From Lingula anatina (lineage: Eukaryota; Brachiopoda; Lingulata; Lingulida; Lingulidae): a stretch of DNA of 64,000 bases. The stretch spans positions 195,604-259,603 of the forward strand of contig NW_019775291.1 of the NCBI RefSeq assembly GCF_001039355.2, read 5' to 3'. Under the pieces are notes generated by a model. It saw only the letters and a list, made by a program, of their open reading frames with translations. It searched no databases and had not been told where the DNA came from. Positions 27,130 through 38,319 of this stretch are shown here, piece by piece; positions within the stretch are counted from its first letter, which is position 1; every line of letters starts with the position of its first letter. Position numbers and translations under genes: made by a program.

Positions 27130-30100
27130 TGTCAACAACAACTATCAGTAGTAGTAGTAGTAGCAGTAGTAGTAGTAGTAGCAGTAGTAGTAGACGTATA
27201 CTAATAATAATATTTCTTGTGCAGATAGCCACAGATGAAGTAATATATGTTAAGTGAGTTTGAAATACTTAATACATGTGTTTATATTTTCATGCACATA
27301 TTTTACCACAAACTGTGCAAAAATGTTCTGAGCATAGTATGTCATGCAAATAGTAGCCATCGACTCACAGATATCATAGGCTGTGAAATAGCTTCCAAAC
27401 CATTTGTGTAAATATAATCTGGATGTATAATAATCTTTAAAGACATACTTTTGGTTTTTCTTCTTCCTCGTCTTCCCCCTCCTCCTCCTCACTATTGAGA
27501 TCCTCTTCCCCTTCTTCCTCAGATTCTTTTGCAAACAGGTCGCCATCATCACTGTCTTCAATCTACGAAATACAGCGATACTATAGCACTATGTGACACA
27601 GTAATACGAAAACGAGAGAGGTGTACTGAATGACTCAAAAATTTTCAAAATCTTGGCCACAAACAAAACAATACATTAAGCAAAAATAAACAAAAACAAT
27701 CTAAACAAATATAAAAACATGCAAGCAACCAATCTACACAAGGCTTTTAATTCAAACAAATACTGTGCAGAACAAAACACAAAACCAACAGGTTGCTAGA
27801 AAAATTAATAAATTAACATAGAAGAAAAAACAAATAGAAGAACTTGCAAGAGGAAATGATGTTTTCACAGATACTGAAATATACACGTCTCTGCTGGGTT
27901 ACCTTTTTGGCTTTTGATTTGGCCTTGGTTTTGACCTTGACCTCTTTTTCAGAGCCACTCCCACTGTCAGTTTCACTTTCACTTTCACTCTCAGAAGACT
28001 GAATTGAAGGTTAGTTACAGAAAAGGTAGAATAACAACACAGAACTAAATATGCAATGCTATTCAAACTACACAGGAGTAAAAGAAAAAATCCAGAAATC
28101 TAAATCCGAAAAAAATCTGAATCTAAAAATCTTAAAAAATGAGCATGAACCAAAAAGTTATGTACACTTAAGCCTAATTCACACAAAGTGTCTGAACTCA
28201 ATAAATGAACCACATGAAACTGTAAGACAGCCCACTACACACTGTGATACATTATAAACTGGTGTGCATTACAAGAAACTTTTGTCCAAAAAGGTCAAAC
28301 TTGTTTTCATTGTTTAAAATCTGACATGTGGAAAGTCTGATAACGCGATTTGACTACATTTTCTTCATGAAAATAAAATAAGCAGGTGTTAAACCTATAA
28401 ATTATTTTTTTAATTTAAAATAAAACAAATTCATATTTCCAAGGAATTATATTTCCAATTGAATTATGTTTTGATGATTATTGGGACCTAAAATCTTTTG
28501 CAGTAGTCTCCTAGTGCACTAAAGTTTGCAAAGTGATTCCCTCATCAACGAAAGTGCATCAATTTATATCAAACCATTACAGTTAGCAAACGAAACATAT
28601 CAGTAACCATGATTAATCTATTAGCTCTTAATCAATCAACCAATCAATTAATTATCACTCATTTTAATAAATATCCAGTTTATCCACCAATCGTTTAATA
28701 ATTAATCGGTTAATCAACTACAAATATCACACAATCATTAAAAAAAGTCTATCTGAAGATTTGAAAGAGACATGTCCTTACCTCTTCCTCAGAGGAGGAT
28801 ACTTTCTGTGGTTTTTTATCCTCTTCAGAGTCTGACTCAGACTCCTCGCTCTCTTCAGACTCACTGATGCTACCATGGTCTGACACAGCTTCATCTTCTA
28901 CAGAAGGAAGTTTATTATTATTACTATTATTATTATTATTTACTATGGCTGAGGTCAATTTATTGTGCAGACTTCTGAAAAGCAATGCTGATTGAGGCAC
29001 CACATTCATTTTGTAAACAGGGGCACACAAAAGAAATTTACATTACCAGTTCCACTCAGCTAGCAGAACGTTTAAACTTTAATAATAATAATAATAATAA
29101 TAATAATATTTATTATTATTATACACCTGGACAAAAGTTTCTTCAAGTAATTTTTACAGAATCTGAGATGGGCATACAAAAGAAATCTACGTTTTCAGTT
29201 CCACTCATCTAGTAAAAAAAAGTTTTTTTTTTAATTATAAATTGGTCCACATGCCTCCTGTGATGGCAGAGTGACACACTCACCTGAGGGGAGCTCTTCT
29301 AAACCAACATCATCTGACTGCAGGAAGAGTGGAGTCCCTATCACATGGGGAAGAGGTCGATTGATGTAAGGATCCTGGAATAGAAATTATTATTTTAATT
29401 ATTTCATTTTACATCAACAACATTTAATTTTAATAAATTATTTCATTATATACAGATACATGTCGCTATTTTGTTGTTGTTGTTGCTGTTGTTGTTGTTG
29501 TTGTTGTTGAGGGGCAGGTTAATGTAAGGATCCTAGAGTAAAAATTACTTTAATTCATTCTGTCTTCAAATATATATCATATACAATACAATATACAATA
29601 TATACAAATACAATATCATAAATAAAATTAATATATCATATGTAAAAGTTACTATGATTTTTTTGTTGCTGGTTCTTCTTTATCTATGATAAATGACACA
29701 AGCTGTGAGTCACATGTAAAAGCTAATAAGAACACAATTATTCAAAAATGTAAATATAGAAATCTGCAACTGGAAGGTTTTTGCAGCGATGGTTACAAGA
29801 AACAGGCCATCAAATATTCACCCTACCTTTGTTGCCTTTATTTTTCATCCTGTTTCGAGAAAGGACGAGGNTTTTTTGCCTTTTTTTTTCACCCTGTTTC
29901 AGAAAAGGAGGGGGCAAAAAAATTTTTTTTTGGTAAAAAAAGGGGCCCTAACCCCCCCAAAAGAACCCCCCCCACCCCCCCCCCCCCTTAGAACCCCCCC
30001 CCCCCCCCCCCAGTATACATACCTTAGGTTCAAAAATGGGATCAACTTTATAATTGGCATCTTCGTCCTCAGAATCGGAATTTCCTGCATTCACATCTAG

Positions 30101-32681
30101 TTTTTCAAATGCTGTATCTATCACATTAAGTCCATAGTTAATAGCTTCAGTGATCTTTGGGATCAGTTCGGCTTCTTTTTGTTCCCTGGTCTTTTCTTGT
30201 TCCTCGCTCTTTTTCTCACCCTCTGGGTTTTCAGGATTTTGGCTGAGATCTTCTTCATATACTCTCTAGAAAATGAGTTTCAGATGATTTACTGAGCTAG
30301 AGCAAATAAGAACAAGAAAGGGACAGAGGTCCTTTTCATATACACATACTTTCTACAAAACAATTTCAAAGTAGTTTAAACAGGACAATATATCTACAGG
30401 AAGAGAAGACATGAACAGACAAACAGACAGAAAGATATCCCTTGAGCTATAAATATACTAGCCAAACAATCAAAATATTACAATAACTAATTTCACTACC
30501 CTAAATTTTAATGCATTTTTTTTCAAGGACACCTGTTTATCCTACCTGAATTGTGAAAAAATTCCATTAATCCCCAGATTAATATAATTGTTTTCTTAAC
30601 TTAATTTACTTGTCAATATATTTCTTATTTATTTCAGTTTTGAGAAGTGAAATGAAGTGAAATGAATATCAACTTACATTTTCCACAAACTGTGTATTAG
30701 CCAGCATAATGAAGTCATTAAATGTATTATGCACCCTCACATCCGTGGACTGAAATAAAAATCAGAAATGAAAATAATAAGTTTAATTTATGCTAAAAAA
30801 TCATCTAAACTGAAAGCTTTACACTATAAAGCCTAATTCAAAAGTTTATTTTTGATTTTTAAAAATCTGTTCACTTATAATTCATTCCATCTCATCTACA
30901 AAACCCACCAACTTACTCTATTATCTTACGAGATCTGGCCCCAGTTTCACAAAAAAAATTAAGTCAGTTCCACGGCTTAGTTGACTAGGATTTCCATGAG
31001 AGTGTTGTTACACTGCTCCTGATAGGATAAGATGTGCCCATATGATCATGTAACCTTGGCAATTAAGTTCCCGTACGCCTACCTTCATTTCATTCACAAG
31101 TCCATCGACCTGTTTTTCTATCTCATGAGTTCTGGATATCATTTTCTGTGAAAATTCTTGCAAGTACAACAGGAGCTGTAATATGTATGAAACATGTTTT
31201 AAAAAATTAAGACACAAGATTTGCCAACTATATTATAAAGTCTGGACTTCAATGTTTGTCAATAGTTGACTGCAATGCACCATATTTTTATGCATGTACA
31301 TACATTGCACATATCATGAACACATTAGGTTAAGCTGTTCCATAAGGGATGGGATGACAATTATAATATCACAAAACATAAAAAACATGAGGCAAGATTT
31401 CAAATTCTCTTCAGGAAAAAAATGCAAATGCATATACATAAACTTATTGTGGTATTTTAAATGATAAAATTCTATGTGAGTATCTTAAAATGATAAATCT
31501 TGAAAAATTGAAATATTTTTTTAAAAGTGAGACTTTTGAAAGAATATTCTCCTGCATCTTACTGTGATATTTTAAATAACAAATTTCTATGTAAGAGTGT
31601 CTGAAGAAACTAAATCTTCAAAAAGTGACATATTAGGCTGTATTCCCAGAGCTTTTAGATAGATCTATCCCCACGGGGAGTCTCACTAGATTACTGTCAG
31701 ATAATCCGGCTTAAATGTCCGTCCTGCCTACTACAAGCTGTAAGGGGGTAATTAACTTTCGTGTCCATTCGGCTGACAGCTATTTAGCGTGAACCCCCAG
31801 GGAGTTAGGTTGATCTAAGGTAAATCGATCTAATATCTGGAAATGGGGTCTTAGTCAAAGCGTGGCATTTTCAAAAAGAAATTCCTTAAACCTGACATCT
31901 TTAATTCAGCGTACCCCTGCATCTCCTGCCAGACTCCAATTTGTGGCACCTTTTCGTATTTCGTCAATGCTCCATGACCTTTCCCACACCTTCTCCTCCT
32001 CTTGGCCAGGTGGCGCCCCATGGGGACCATTCTCCTGTGGAGTGACTGGGCCATTGGTGACTGGACCGTTAGCCTAGAGGAGACACAAAACACATCCAAC
32101 AACATTAAAATAATTTATTTTGTCATTTTCATTAAAAAATAAAAAAGGAAGAATGTGCACTTGTTACACATGACTGGCTTACTTGTATAAACTCCAGAAG
32201 TTTCAACATGAATTTAACCTGACTGCATTCAACGACACCCTAGACAATAAAGTCCAAGTTACTTGATGTTGGTCACCCCCCTCCCCCCCAACCTCAAAAT
32301 ATTTAGAAAAATTACTAGTCAATTTAATTAAACATGCTGTGTCTCCGACCGCTTAGCAATGTGCCATAATATAAGTGCATTAGTTGTATTAATTACCGAA
32401 TAATCAAAATGTAGTTAAAACAGCGTCTGAACATCAAAATAAAAGCGAAAGTTATCAAAGAACAGGATATCAACATTGAAATTATCCAAACCCGAGCGAT
32501 TCGTCGCTCTGCACAAAGGTTTCTAATTACCCTATGGGAAATATTAAAAATCCACAATGTGAGAATAGTAGCATATTTATATACTCACCGTCGTTCCCGT
32601 GTCTAGTGGCGGAGGAAGAGGAGTATCTCCCATATTTGGAGGTGGTGGGGGAGGCGGCGGCGGAGGTGGTGGTGGTGCCAT
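5326..32681 (-). CDS. WASH complex subunit 2 (FAM21) homologue, 33 coding exons, 1,576 aa
   Basis: FAM21 is the long, disordered subunit of the pentameric WASH complex. It links the Arp2/3 activator WASH to retromer on endosomes and binds capping protein. I read 33 exons on the minus strand from ATG 32681-32679 to TGA 5328-5326. All junctions are GT-AG and keep one frame over 4,731 coding bases. Diagnostic matches are the head ([40 protein letters not shown]), many acidic LF motifs (GDLFG, DDLF) that in this family bind VPS35, the [10 protein letters not shown] segment, a basic capping-protein-binding segment ([17 protein letters not shown]) and the family C-terminus (IFDDPLNA). Human FAM21 is about 1,340 aa; the extra length here is in the tail. 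The 6.1-kb intron 18 is the longest and could hide an alternative exon, although the flanking phases agree. Exon groups are listed in the next entries. Confidence 0.93.
5755..5867. repeat. Dispersed repeat, copy 1 (intron of WASHC2)
   Basis: About 110 bases containing GTTGACTAGGATTTCCA and TGTGCCCATRTGAYCATGT. The same order of motifs recurs at 30962-31071 in another WASHC2 intron. Family unknown. Confidence 0.6.
8068..8171. mobile_element. Short palindromic MITE, uninterrupted copy
   Basis: Inverted ends AGGGCTCATTCCCA and TGGGAATGAGCCCT flank about 75 bases that include a GATCGATC block. It lies in a WASHC2 intron. A second copy at 9978-10432 is split by another element. Confidence 0.6.
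8271..8429. mobile_element. MITE with TA target duplication, 159 bp
   Basis: Inverted ends run from GGCCGCATTCAGAACAGTGG to its near complement CCACTGTTCTGAATACGGCC. A TA dinucleotide flanks each side (8269-8270 and 8430-8431), as in Tc1/mariner-type insertions. A partial relative lies at 22568-22670. It sits 34 bases from the exon 30 donor of WASHC2. Confidence 0.75.
9978..10432. mobile_element. Palindromic MITE, second copy, interrupted
   Basis: The left part (9978-10049) and right part (10395-10432) match the intact copy at 8068-8171, including GACTCTTGC before and TGCAAT after the break. Between them lies the TTAA-flanked element described next. Confidence 0.6.
10050..10394. mobile_element. 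MITE with exact TTAA flanks and 20-bp inverted ends
   Basis: The left end TTAAAGGGATAATAACTCTT is the exact reverse complement of the right end AAGAGTTATTATCCCTTTAA. TTAA at 10050-10053 and 10391-10394 fits a piggyBac-type target duplication. The intact relative at 8068-8171 has TGAA at the corresponding position and so serves as an empty site. No transposase is encoded. Confidence 0.8.
11034..11196. mobile_element. Palindromic MITE, 'AGCCAGGGGGG' family
   Basis: Left arm GGCCCATAGCCAGGGGGGATT pairs with a right arm reading CTGGCTACAGGCC. Related copies lie at about 19040-19190 and 19850-20025. All are within WASHC2 introns. Confidence 0.6.
13098..13150. repeat. (GA)n microsatellite
   Basis: Perfect GA tract directly downstream of the WASHC2 exon 23 donor, so its transcript reads CT repeats just inside the intron. 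A second pyrimidine (CT)n tract lies at about 13455-13487. Confidence 0.9.
15799..15844. repeat. (GT)n microsatellite
   Basis: GT tract with one A interruption near its end, in a WASHC2 intron, about 85 bases from exon 19. Confidence 0.9.
16525..16779 (+). repeat. Dispersed 255-bp repeat ('GAGAGCACAGACCTCCGC' family), copy 1
   Basis: Begins AAACTAGAAAAGCACTCC and ends CCTCCTTGGCGGAGGT. It includes a conserved TTTTTGAGTTATGTTGATGA block and a CAAA/CAGA simple-repeat tract. A well-conserved copy in the opposite orientation is at 47184-47428 and a diverged one at about 63490-63700. Confidence 0.75.
19619..19828. mobile_element. Palindromic MITE, 'GATCGATC' family, copy 1
   Basis: Arms read inward from GCATTCCTATAGATTTAGATC and its relative ending GTGGGAATGAGGTCTTA. 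Both arms carry a GATCGATC block followed by an ACTCCC block. Copies 2 and 3 are at about 31633-31853 and 36565-36955. Confidence 0.65.
19850..20025. mobile_element. Palindromic MITE, 'AGCCAGGGGGG' family, copy in WASHC2 intron 18
   Basis: Shares TGTAGCCAGGGGGG and the AAGAACCACCCTTTTGAAATT segment with the element at 11034-11196. A more diverged relative lies at 19040-19190. Confidence 0.6.
20805..21090. repeat. Compound (CT)n/(CA)n microsatellite
   Basis: Nearly 290 bases of CT and CA tracts with short interruptions. It creates long open frames of Leu/Ser and Thr/His repeats on the plus strand, which are not genes. Confidence 0.9.
22568..22670. mobile_element. Partial MITE related to the 8271-8429 element
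   Basis: Contains CCATTCAGAACAGTGGACTA and AATCAAATATGGCAACCCA, then TAGGCACTGAATAGATTCCCC, matching the 8.3-kb element. Only part is recognisable. Confidence 0.6.
23098..23230. repeat. (CA)n microsatellite cluster
   Basis: Two CA-rich blocks (about 23098-23118 and 23186-23229) immediately beside the 3' side of WASHC2 exon 17. The transcript carries them as a GT-rich tract near the donor. Confidence 0.9.
26326..26400. repeat. Poly-G tract with an unresolved base
   Basis: A long G run followed by purine-rich DNA with an N at 26377, inside the WASHC2 intron between exons 11 and 12. The N indicates uncertain sequence, possibly a closed gap. Confidence 0.8.
27085..27194. repeat. (AAT)n and (TAG)n trinucleotide repeats
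   Basis: An AAT array followed by a TAG/CAG array upstream of WASHC2 exon 10 in transcript order. A further AAT array is at 29079-29106 and a GTT array at about 29474-29509. Confidence 0.9.
30962..31071. repeat. Dispersed repeat, copy 2 (intron of WASHC2)
   Basis: Matches 5755-5867 in the order GTTGACTAGGATTTCCA, then a TGTGCCCATATGATCATGT block, then AATTAAGTTC. It ends about 12 bases beyond the WASHC2 exon 3 donor. Confidence 0.6.
31633..31853. mobile_element. Palindromic MITE, 'GATCGATC' family, copy 2
   Basis: Contains CACGGGGAGTCTCACTAGATT, TAAGGGGGTAATTAACT and CCCCCAGGGAGTTAGG, which match copies 1 and 3 with arms exchanged. It lies 62 bases outside exon 2 of WASHC2, on the donor side. 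Confidence 0.6.
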
Positions 32682-32689
32682 CTTGGATT

Positions 32690-34320
32690 TGTCATGTGAT
32701 AATATTGAACCGATGTTTGGAGTTTAGTTTCGGGTTACGCTGTAGGTACCAAATTAACGTAACTGTGAAAACAAAAAAGATTTTGTGGTTGTGTGGTGAT
32801 CTTTTGTATAACTAATAAGTGGTCTATGAAGGAAAATACACAAGAACCTAAAAGTATGTTTCTTAGATTTAAAAAAATGAAAAATTTAAGATCACGACGA
32901 TCTCTGTGACCTCAATGACCTCACAATAAACGCACACAGCAGAAAACGTCTGCGCTTTTATAACGCAACTATTTGTACACGCAGGTCTTGGAAACGACTT
33001 TGGTCACTGTAAATAGGCCTACCTATAATATATCATTTAAGTAGTGAAGAGGCCTCTTTATAACGTTTTATATAAATCAAAGTCTTCATGCAGGTTAATT
33101 AGGGCTGAGGCACCAGGACAAAATGTTTTATAGAAAATTGATTTTATGAAGCTAATTTTCACGTAAGAGCCTATTTCATTTGTCAACACAAATCTTCGTT
33201 TGTATGGAATCAAAACGGACAGTTAAAACATAAAATCGCTATGACAAACGTCTAGGTCTACAAAAAATTATTAAAAAATTATAAGATATAGGCTATAGGC
33301 CTATAGGACTATAAATAGGGCCTAAATAAAAAGAGACAAAGACGCAATCACTTATCTGAAATTTCCCACACTCTAGATGAGGTAGGCTATAGGAAAAAGT
33401 TAAGCTTGGCCACCAAAGCTAAGATATTGCCAATATCAAATTTTGCCTCTCGAGGCGACTTTGACGAACGCAAATTCAATCTCATCGAAAATTTTCCAGC
33501 ATTATGTAACGTGAATATGAAGCCTCACAACTGGGTTATCTTATTGTAGATAATATATGCTTTTATATATAGACTATTTTCAGGGGCGGATCCAGGATTC
33601 TCTACAAGGGGGGGGGGGGGGTATTTAAAAAAAAACGAAAATAAAAAGAAAGAGAAAGAAAAAAAAGAAAAGAAAAGAAGGAAAAATAATTTTTCAACTT
33701 TAATACGTGGAACGAACGATCAAAATTTAATACTGAATAAATTATAAATTAGGCCTACTATTTAAAATTTAAAAAGTCTTCTAATAACAACGCAAGATCG
33801 TAACGTAAGCTTTATGACACTTGATCACGGTCACTTTGTTCAGTTTCAAAATTTTTATATCAAGGCATGTATTGAGCATAATTTGTCTGTACCAATATAC
33901 CTAGTGTTCGGCAACTTAGCGCCAGGGAGATGTGAAAGGTTGACAGTGACAGCTCAGACTTATTACAATGTTAAAACGCGTATTAAAAATTAAACGTATA
34001 AACGATAAATATTTAATGACAATTTTTATCTTATTGTTTTATTCATTTGTTTTCCGTTTTTTTTTCTCTCTACTCATGGTACTGTCATCAGGGTAGGCCT
34101 ACTGATAATCCGAAGCCATGAATGAAGGCGTCCGTTGTTAATTATCACCTATATCAGTAGACCTTCTATATACAAAAAATATCAATTTGTTTCTGCTGCC
34201 TGGTATAAGTTAATCAGGATTCTTCGTGTGACCTACTGCTGCTTTCTTTCGTTTTGTAAAATCACAATAACTTGTTTTCATTTCTCAGAATAAGAACTCG
34301 GTCGATTACAAAATATGTTT
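32690..34320. other. Intergenic, between WASHC2 start and the WxxW-like gene
   Basis: AT-rich DNA containing the WASHC2 5' flank at its left end. It also has several TAGGCCTA octamers and a fragment of the GGGGCGGATCCAGG MITE followed by a G run at 33580-33620. No exon recognised. Confidence 0.5.
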
Positions 34321-34323
34321 TAG

Positions 34324-37300
34324 AGTACTGAGGTGGCTGTATATGCTAAGTCCAGTGTACTTTCAATTGACTCACTACAATTCACTACAATCAAAAGAGC
34401 CATGCTCCCTCAGGCTGCAGTCACCCTACATTTTGGATCAGTGTTTGTACATGCATACGCACGTTCTAAAGTGACCCGCGAGAAGTTCACGGCTACCTGT
34501 AAGGCCTATCAGTTTAACGGACATCGGGCCTATCATAATTTTGGGGAGAAGGTATGTTGCTCAGAAATTTTCATCAAATTTGCCTGTTCATTTCGAAGTC
34601 ACTGCTTAGTACTTATTACTCTTATTATAAAATAAAATAGTAAACAGAATAATCAAAATAAAAAATAATAAATAAAATGTATATGTTAAAAAGATATTAT
34701 AAACAATTATGAGCATCACTATCAAACACCACCCCCTATTAACAAGTTGACCAGGAGCGCCACCATGTGACTATATACCAACTAAAGGTATAAAAGCGCA
34801 GAATTTCGAAATTTCGTTCATTTTACGCAGACAGATCTGGAGCAACAAGAAGGATGCCATTTACTGCGCCCCGTATCAAGCAATAAGGACACAGGACTCG
34901 CGTTTCTCCGAATCTATTCCTCATCCCAAGTCGACGCATCGCTCATCGGAGTCGTCTGGACGGTGGATTCGACGTTTCTCTAAGCTGGCCAGCTAAAACC
35001 TTCGCATCTCTCCACGAGGAATCGTCGCTCAGGAATCTTCGCAGGATACGTCATCGGCTTTCTGCTGTTGTGGGCTTTATTTTTGTAGTGTCATTGCATT
35101 TATTTCCATGCATTCCAGGTTTCTTCTATTCCAGGTCCAGGAAGCAGAGTGCTGACATAGGTAGGCAAAGTTATTAATCCGTTTTTCTTTCTTTTACCAG
35201 AAGTCCATTATGTCGATTCTCGATAGAGCTCCCACTGACAACTGCAAGGAGAAGAGGGCCACATCTACACGTCGGTCAATCCTTGGTGCCAGCGAGTCCT
35301 GCCAGGTCCGTCTCAGCGAGGTGGCTGCATTAGGGAAGCGTCCAGCGAGTCCTGCCATGGTCTGTCTACAAGATTGCTGCAATGAGGAAGCGTCCAAGAC
35401 ATATGGTGTTTCAGTGATATGGAAGACCCCTAAAGGTAAGCCTGACTGCCGAGTGCTGGCATAGATAGGAAAAAGTCGTTAATTTCTTTTCTGTTAACAG
35501 AAAACCTTTAAAGGTAAGCCTGAATACAGAATGCTGACATATGTAGGAAAAGTCATTTATCCCTTTTTTATTTCTGTTAACAGAAATATGTAGAAAAAGT
35601 TATTAATCCGTGCAGAGTAGTGACATATGTACATTGTATGAAAAGTCATTAAGCCGTTTTTCTTTCTGTTAACAGAACTCGATTAAGGTGATTCTCGATA
35701 GAGCTCCCACTAACAACTACAAGGAGAAATGGGCCACATCTACAATTCAGCTACTTCGTTCAATCCTAAGTGCCAGCGAGTCCTGCCATGGTCTGTCTAC
35801 AAGATGGCTGCAATGTGGAAGCGTCCAAGGCATATGGTGTTTCACTGAGATGGAAAACCCATTAAGGTAAGACTGACTGCAGAGTGCTGACATAGGTAGG
35901 AAAAGTCATTAATTTTTTTTCTGTTAACAGAAAACCTTTAAAGGTAAGCCTGAATGCAAAATGCTGACATATAGAGGAAAAGTCATTAATCCATTTTTTA
36001 TATCTGTTAACAGAAATATGTAAAAAAAGTTATTAACCCGATTATGGTGATTCTCGATAGAGCTCCCATTGACAACTGCAAGGAGAAAGGGGCCACATCT
36101 ACAATTCAGCTACTTCCATCAATCCTTAGTGCCAGCGAGTCCTGCNTCTATCTATCTCTCTCTCTCTCTCTCTCTCATTTTTATTTTATAAAGAGTTTTT
36201 AAAAGCTTTTTCTGTTTATTCATCTATTGTATTACGTCAGCTACCATTTTTGGTTTGCAGCCATGCAAACATATAAATCACAGAGTAAAAGATTCAATAG
36301 TTTTCTTTAGTTTTCTTTCAGTAGGCCTACTGTCCAGGGCATATTCCCAGGCTTTATAAATTTATAATTTGTGGGTTATGTGGTTAATATGGGTGTTAGT
36401 GCTAAAAAATCTGCAGGTTGTGTTATTTAACGCCTAATCAGTTTATAAGGCCTGATTTCAGTAACAGATATCATATATACCGTCCAGTCGTGCAACAAGA
36501 GCAATACCAAGACTAAAATAATCGATGCTGTTGTGGTTACCCTCATCCGTGTATAGATAGGCCTAGACGGAGTTCCCATACTTAGATCGATCCTGGGGGT
36601 TCACGCTAAATTGCTACCCTCTACCAGGGCGAGTGTTTTTTACAGATATTCACAGATATGTCTCTAGCTAGATAGATGGTCATTTAGGGCTCAACTCAAA
36701 ATGACCATCTATCTAGCTAGAGACATATCTGTGAATATCTGTAAAAAAATCTATCACTCGCCCTGGTAGAGGGAACTTAATTGCTATCAGCTCAAGAGGC
36801 TTAAATGTTTGTCACGCCTACCGAATCAGCTAGGGTGTAAAGATAATTATCCCCTAGCAGTTTTACTAGGCGGGACAAACATGCATTTAAGCCGGTTACG
36901 TTGATAGCAATTTAGTGAGACTCCCCAGGGAGATAGATCGATCCTTCACCAACGCTAGAATCCCCTATGTAGTAGTTAAACGTCTGTTTACCGTCCATTA
37001 CATTGTTGAAATTTGTCTGTTACAATGACCTTTTTTTTTGTTTTTTTTAACTTCCAGCCATGCGGTAAAGGCAACTTCGCAGCCATGAAAGCCGAGTGTC
37101 GCACCGTGGGCACACACATCCCGCACTACGAAATGTACGTCGGCGTCGACCCCACCCCCCTCGTGGTCCCCTGTTTGAAAATCCCCATGGGGCTTGTGTG
37201 CGCCAACAATAACGTGCCAAACGGGACCTGTGCAGACTTCGAAGTGCGTTTCTTGTGTCCGAACAACGAGGCCTTCCACGCTCGTTCTCGTGCTTTCGCC

Positions 37301-37327
37301 ACAGTTATTGAGGGAGGCCCTCCATAA
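34324..37327 (+). CDS. Putative secreted protein with WxxW-like C-terminal domain (partial gene)
   Basis: Two exons: about 34324-34551 (donor AAG|GTATGT) and 37058-37327 (acceptor TTCCAG), joined in phase 0; TAA at 37325-37327. An in-frame stop at 34321 means the first listed exon starts at an acceptor or at the internal ATG near 34399. The second exon encodes 89 residues, is clearly GC-richer than its flanks, and includes PCGKGNF, ECRTVG, GLVCANNN and CADFEVRFLCP. The order G-x-GN(F), ECR, GLVC-N and C-DFEVRFLCP resembles the Mucin2_WxxW domain of mucins and CILP proteins, though the region between the first motifs is shortened. No signal peptide exon was located. The intron is 2.5 kb and carries a TATA box, a repeat array and a nested MITE. 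Coding status of the last exon is good; the first exon and the family are tentative. Confidence 0.5.
34789..34796 (+). promoter_or_regulatory. TATA box upstream of the repeat array
   Basis: TATAAAAG inside the intron of the WxxW-like gene, followed within about 30 bases by a plausible start and then by GC-richer DNA leading into the cassette array at 35.1 kb. It may be the promoter of a transposable element or of a non-coding RNA. Confidence 0.5.
35144..36145 (+). repeat. Tandem array of exon/intron-like cassettes
   Basis: Three copies of a block starting ATTCTCGATAGAGCTCCCA (35214, 35690, about 36050) are separated by repeated short spacers. Spacers at 35436-35500, 35514-35583, 35867-35930 and 35944-36013 each begin GTAAG and end CTGTTAACAG; less complete ones end at 35200 and 35675. 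The 13-base block AAAACCTTTAAAG (35501-35513 and 35931-35943) sits between spacers both times. The spacers are about 64-70 bases long and share a TGCTGACATA core. Units 1 and 2 read in different frames after their middle, which argues against a protein. The array ends at an N (36145), so the true copy number may be larger. Confidence 0.75.
36565..36955. mobile_element. Palindromic MITE, 'GATCGATC' family, copy 3, with nested insertion
   Basis: Outer arms carry TTAGATCGATCC and GATAGATCGATCC with the shared blocks GGGGGTTCACGCTAAATTGC and TAGCAATTTAGTGAGACTCC. The copy is interrupted after AATTGCTA by the foldback at 36617-36773, and AATTGCTA recurs shortly after the insertion. Confidence 0.7.
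36617..36773. mobile_element. Near-perfect foldback MITE nested in another MITE
   Basis: Ends CCCTCTACCAGGGCGAGTG and CACTCGCCCTGGTAGAGGG are inverse complements. The arms remain almost identical to a short central loop around 36689-36701 and include ACAGATATTCACAGATATGT. Relatives are at about 46065-46187 and, as a half copy, 62778-62839. Confidence 0.8.
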
Positions 37328-37610
37328 AAATTTCAATGTGCAGAGCATGTCGCCGTATTGAATTCGTACTTCGAGTGTTAGTATTATTGTAATAATTTTT
37401 TTCGGAAATTTTTGCGCCTAAACATATGGTATAAGTTTATATCTGAAAGAAGTATTAAGTGACAAAATAGTAAACGACAGTGGTCTATTTTCAGTTAGAT
37501 TTATGAACATATCTTAACAGACGTGTTTTTTTTTTTTAATTTTTTCCAAGATCTGAGCAATATTACATCTGGGCCGACATGCGTTTTTAAGATTTGTGGT
37601 ACCTAACTTG

Positions 37611-37616
37611 AATAAA
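37611..37616 (+). terminator. Polyadenylation signal of the WxxW-like gene
   Basis: AATAAA about 284 bases after the stop codon at 37325-37327, within AT-rich DNA. Confidence 0.5.
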
Positions 37617-37639
37617 CTATTTTTCTTTACTTTGTATTA

Positions 37640-38268
37640 TTGTTTAACTGCCAGTTTTAATAGTTGGCACAACATCTTTGAAACCTTGACAGAGCACACC
37701 GTTAGATTTTCCAGAATAAAAAGGAAACCTCATACTCACCTAATTTTCCTGGGATAATTTTTTCTTCCCCAATTAACCAACCTTTGTTTCCTCTTTAATG
37801 AGACACGAAATATCTCTGTTATAATATGGGTAAGTTGAAAAGTCTTTAACCGATGCTTAATCGATGGGTTTTCGGAGTCCGTCATTCCTTCGAGCTCCGA
37901 CTTACGAATTCCGCGCAATTAAAAAATTGATTATTTTGCGACTTTAACTCATGGAATATATATATGTTAAAATATGATCAAAAAGTCTTGCTAGCCCTTA
38001 GATAAGATGAAACAAAAATGATTTATGTACTTTAAATGTGTTTAAAATGCAAACATTTTTCATTTAAACGTCATGCTTTTGATATTCACTAGCGGATCCA
38101 TGGCAATTTTGCTAATTTTTGCCTTGTTTCGCTCGTCATTTATATTTATTTATTTATTTATTTATTTTGTCTGGGGGGTGGAAAAGGGTACCCCACGGAT
38201 CAGCCATTTTCAAAATTTCATTTCATTTTGTTTTTATTCTATTCTATTTTATTTATCTATTTTTATTT

Positions 38269-38319
<51 letters not shown>

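Larger units (their letters stand above)
22149..28897 (-). other. WASHC2 exons 7-18: acidic/basic tail, first half
   Basis: Exons: 28782-28897, 27903-27998, 27449-27562, 26910-27048, 26577-26666, 26039-26148, 25452-25554, 24525-24587, 23990-24139, 23533-23681, 23249-23338 and 22149-22330. Together they encode about residues 251-717. They alternate Ser/Glu-rich, Lys/Glu-rich and LF-containing acidic segments, for example [20 protein letters not shown] and DDDNDLFSS. The segment [14 protein letters not shown] in exon 10 matches the conserved FADELAARI region of vertebrate FAM21. Exon 14 carries [13 protein letters not shown] and exon 17 carries GAVSMFGG, the first members of the repeated FGG module. 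Confidence 0.88.
29284..32681 (-). other. WASHC2 exons 1-6: proline-rich start and WASH-binding head
   Basis: Exons: 32589-32681, 31915-32073, 31083-31175, 30678-30749, 30023-30265 and 29284-29374, encoding residues 1 to about 250. Exon 1 encodes MA followed by 13 prolines, which I do not know from vertebrate FAM21. Residues from about 60 hold the conserved helical head, which assembles with the other WASH subunits in the family. Exon 5 ends in an acidic stretch ([10 protein letters not shown]) and exon 6 contains the conserved [19 protein letters not shown]-type segment. An N at 29871 in the intron between exons 5 and 6 marks an unresolved homopolymer region. Confidence 0.9.
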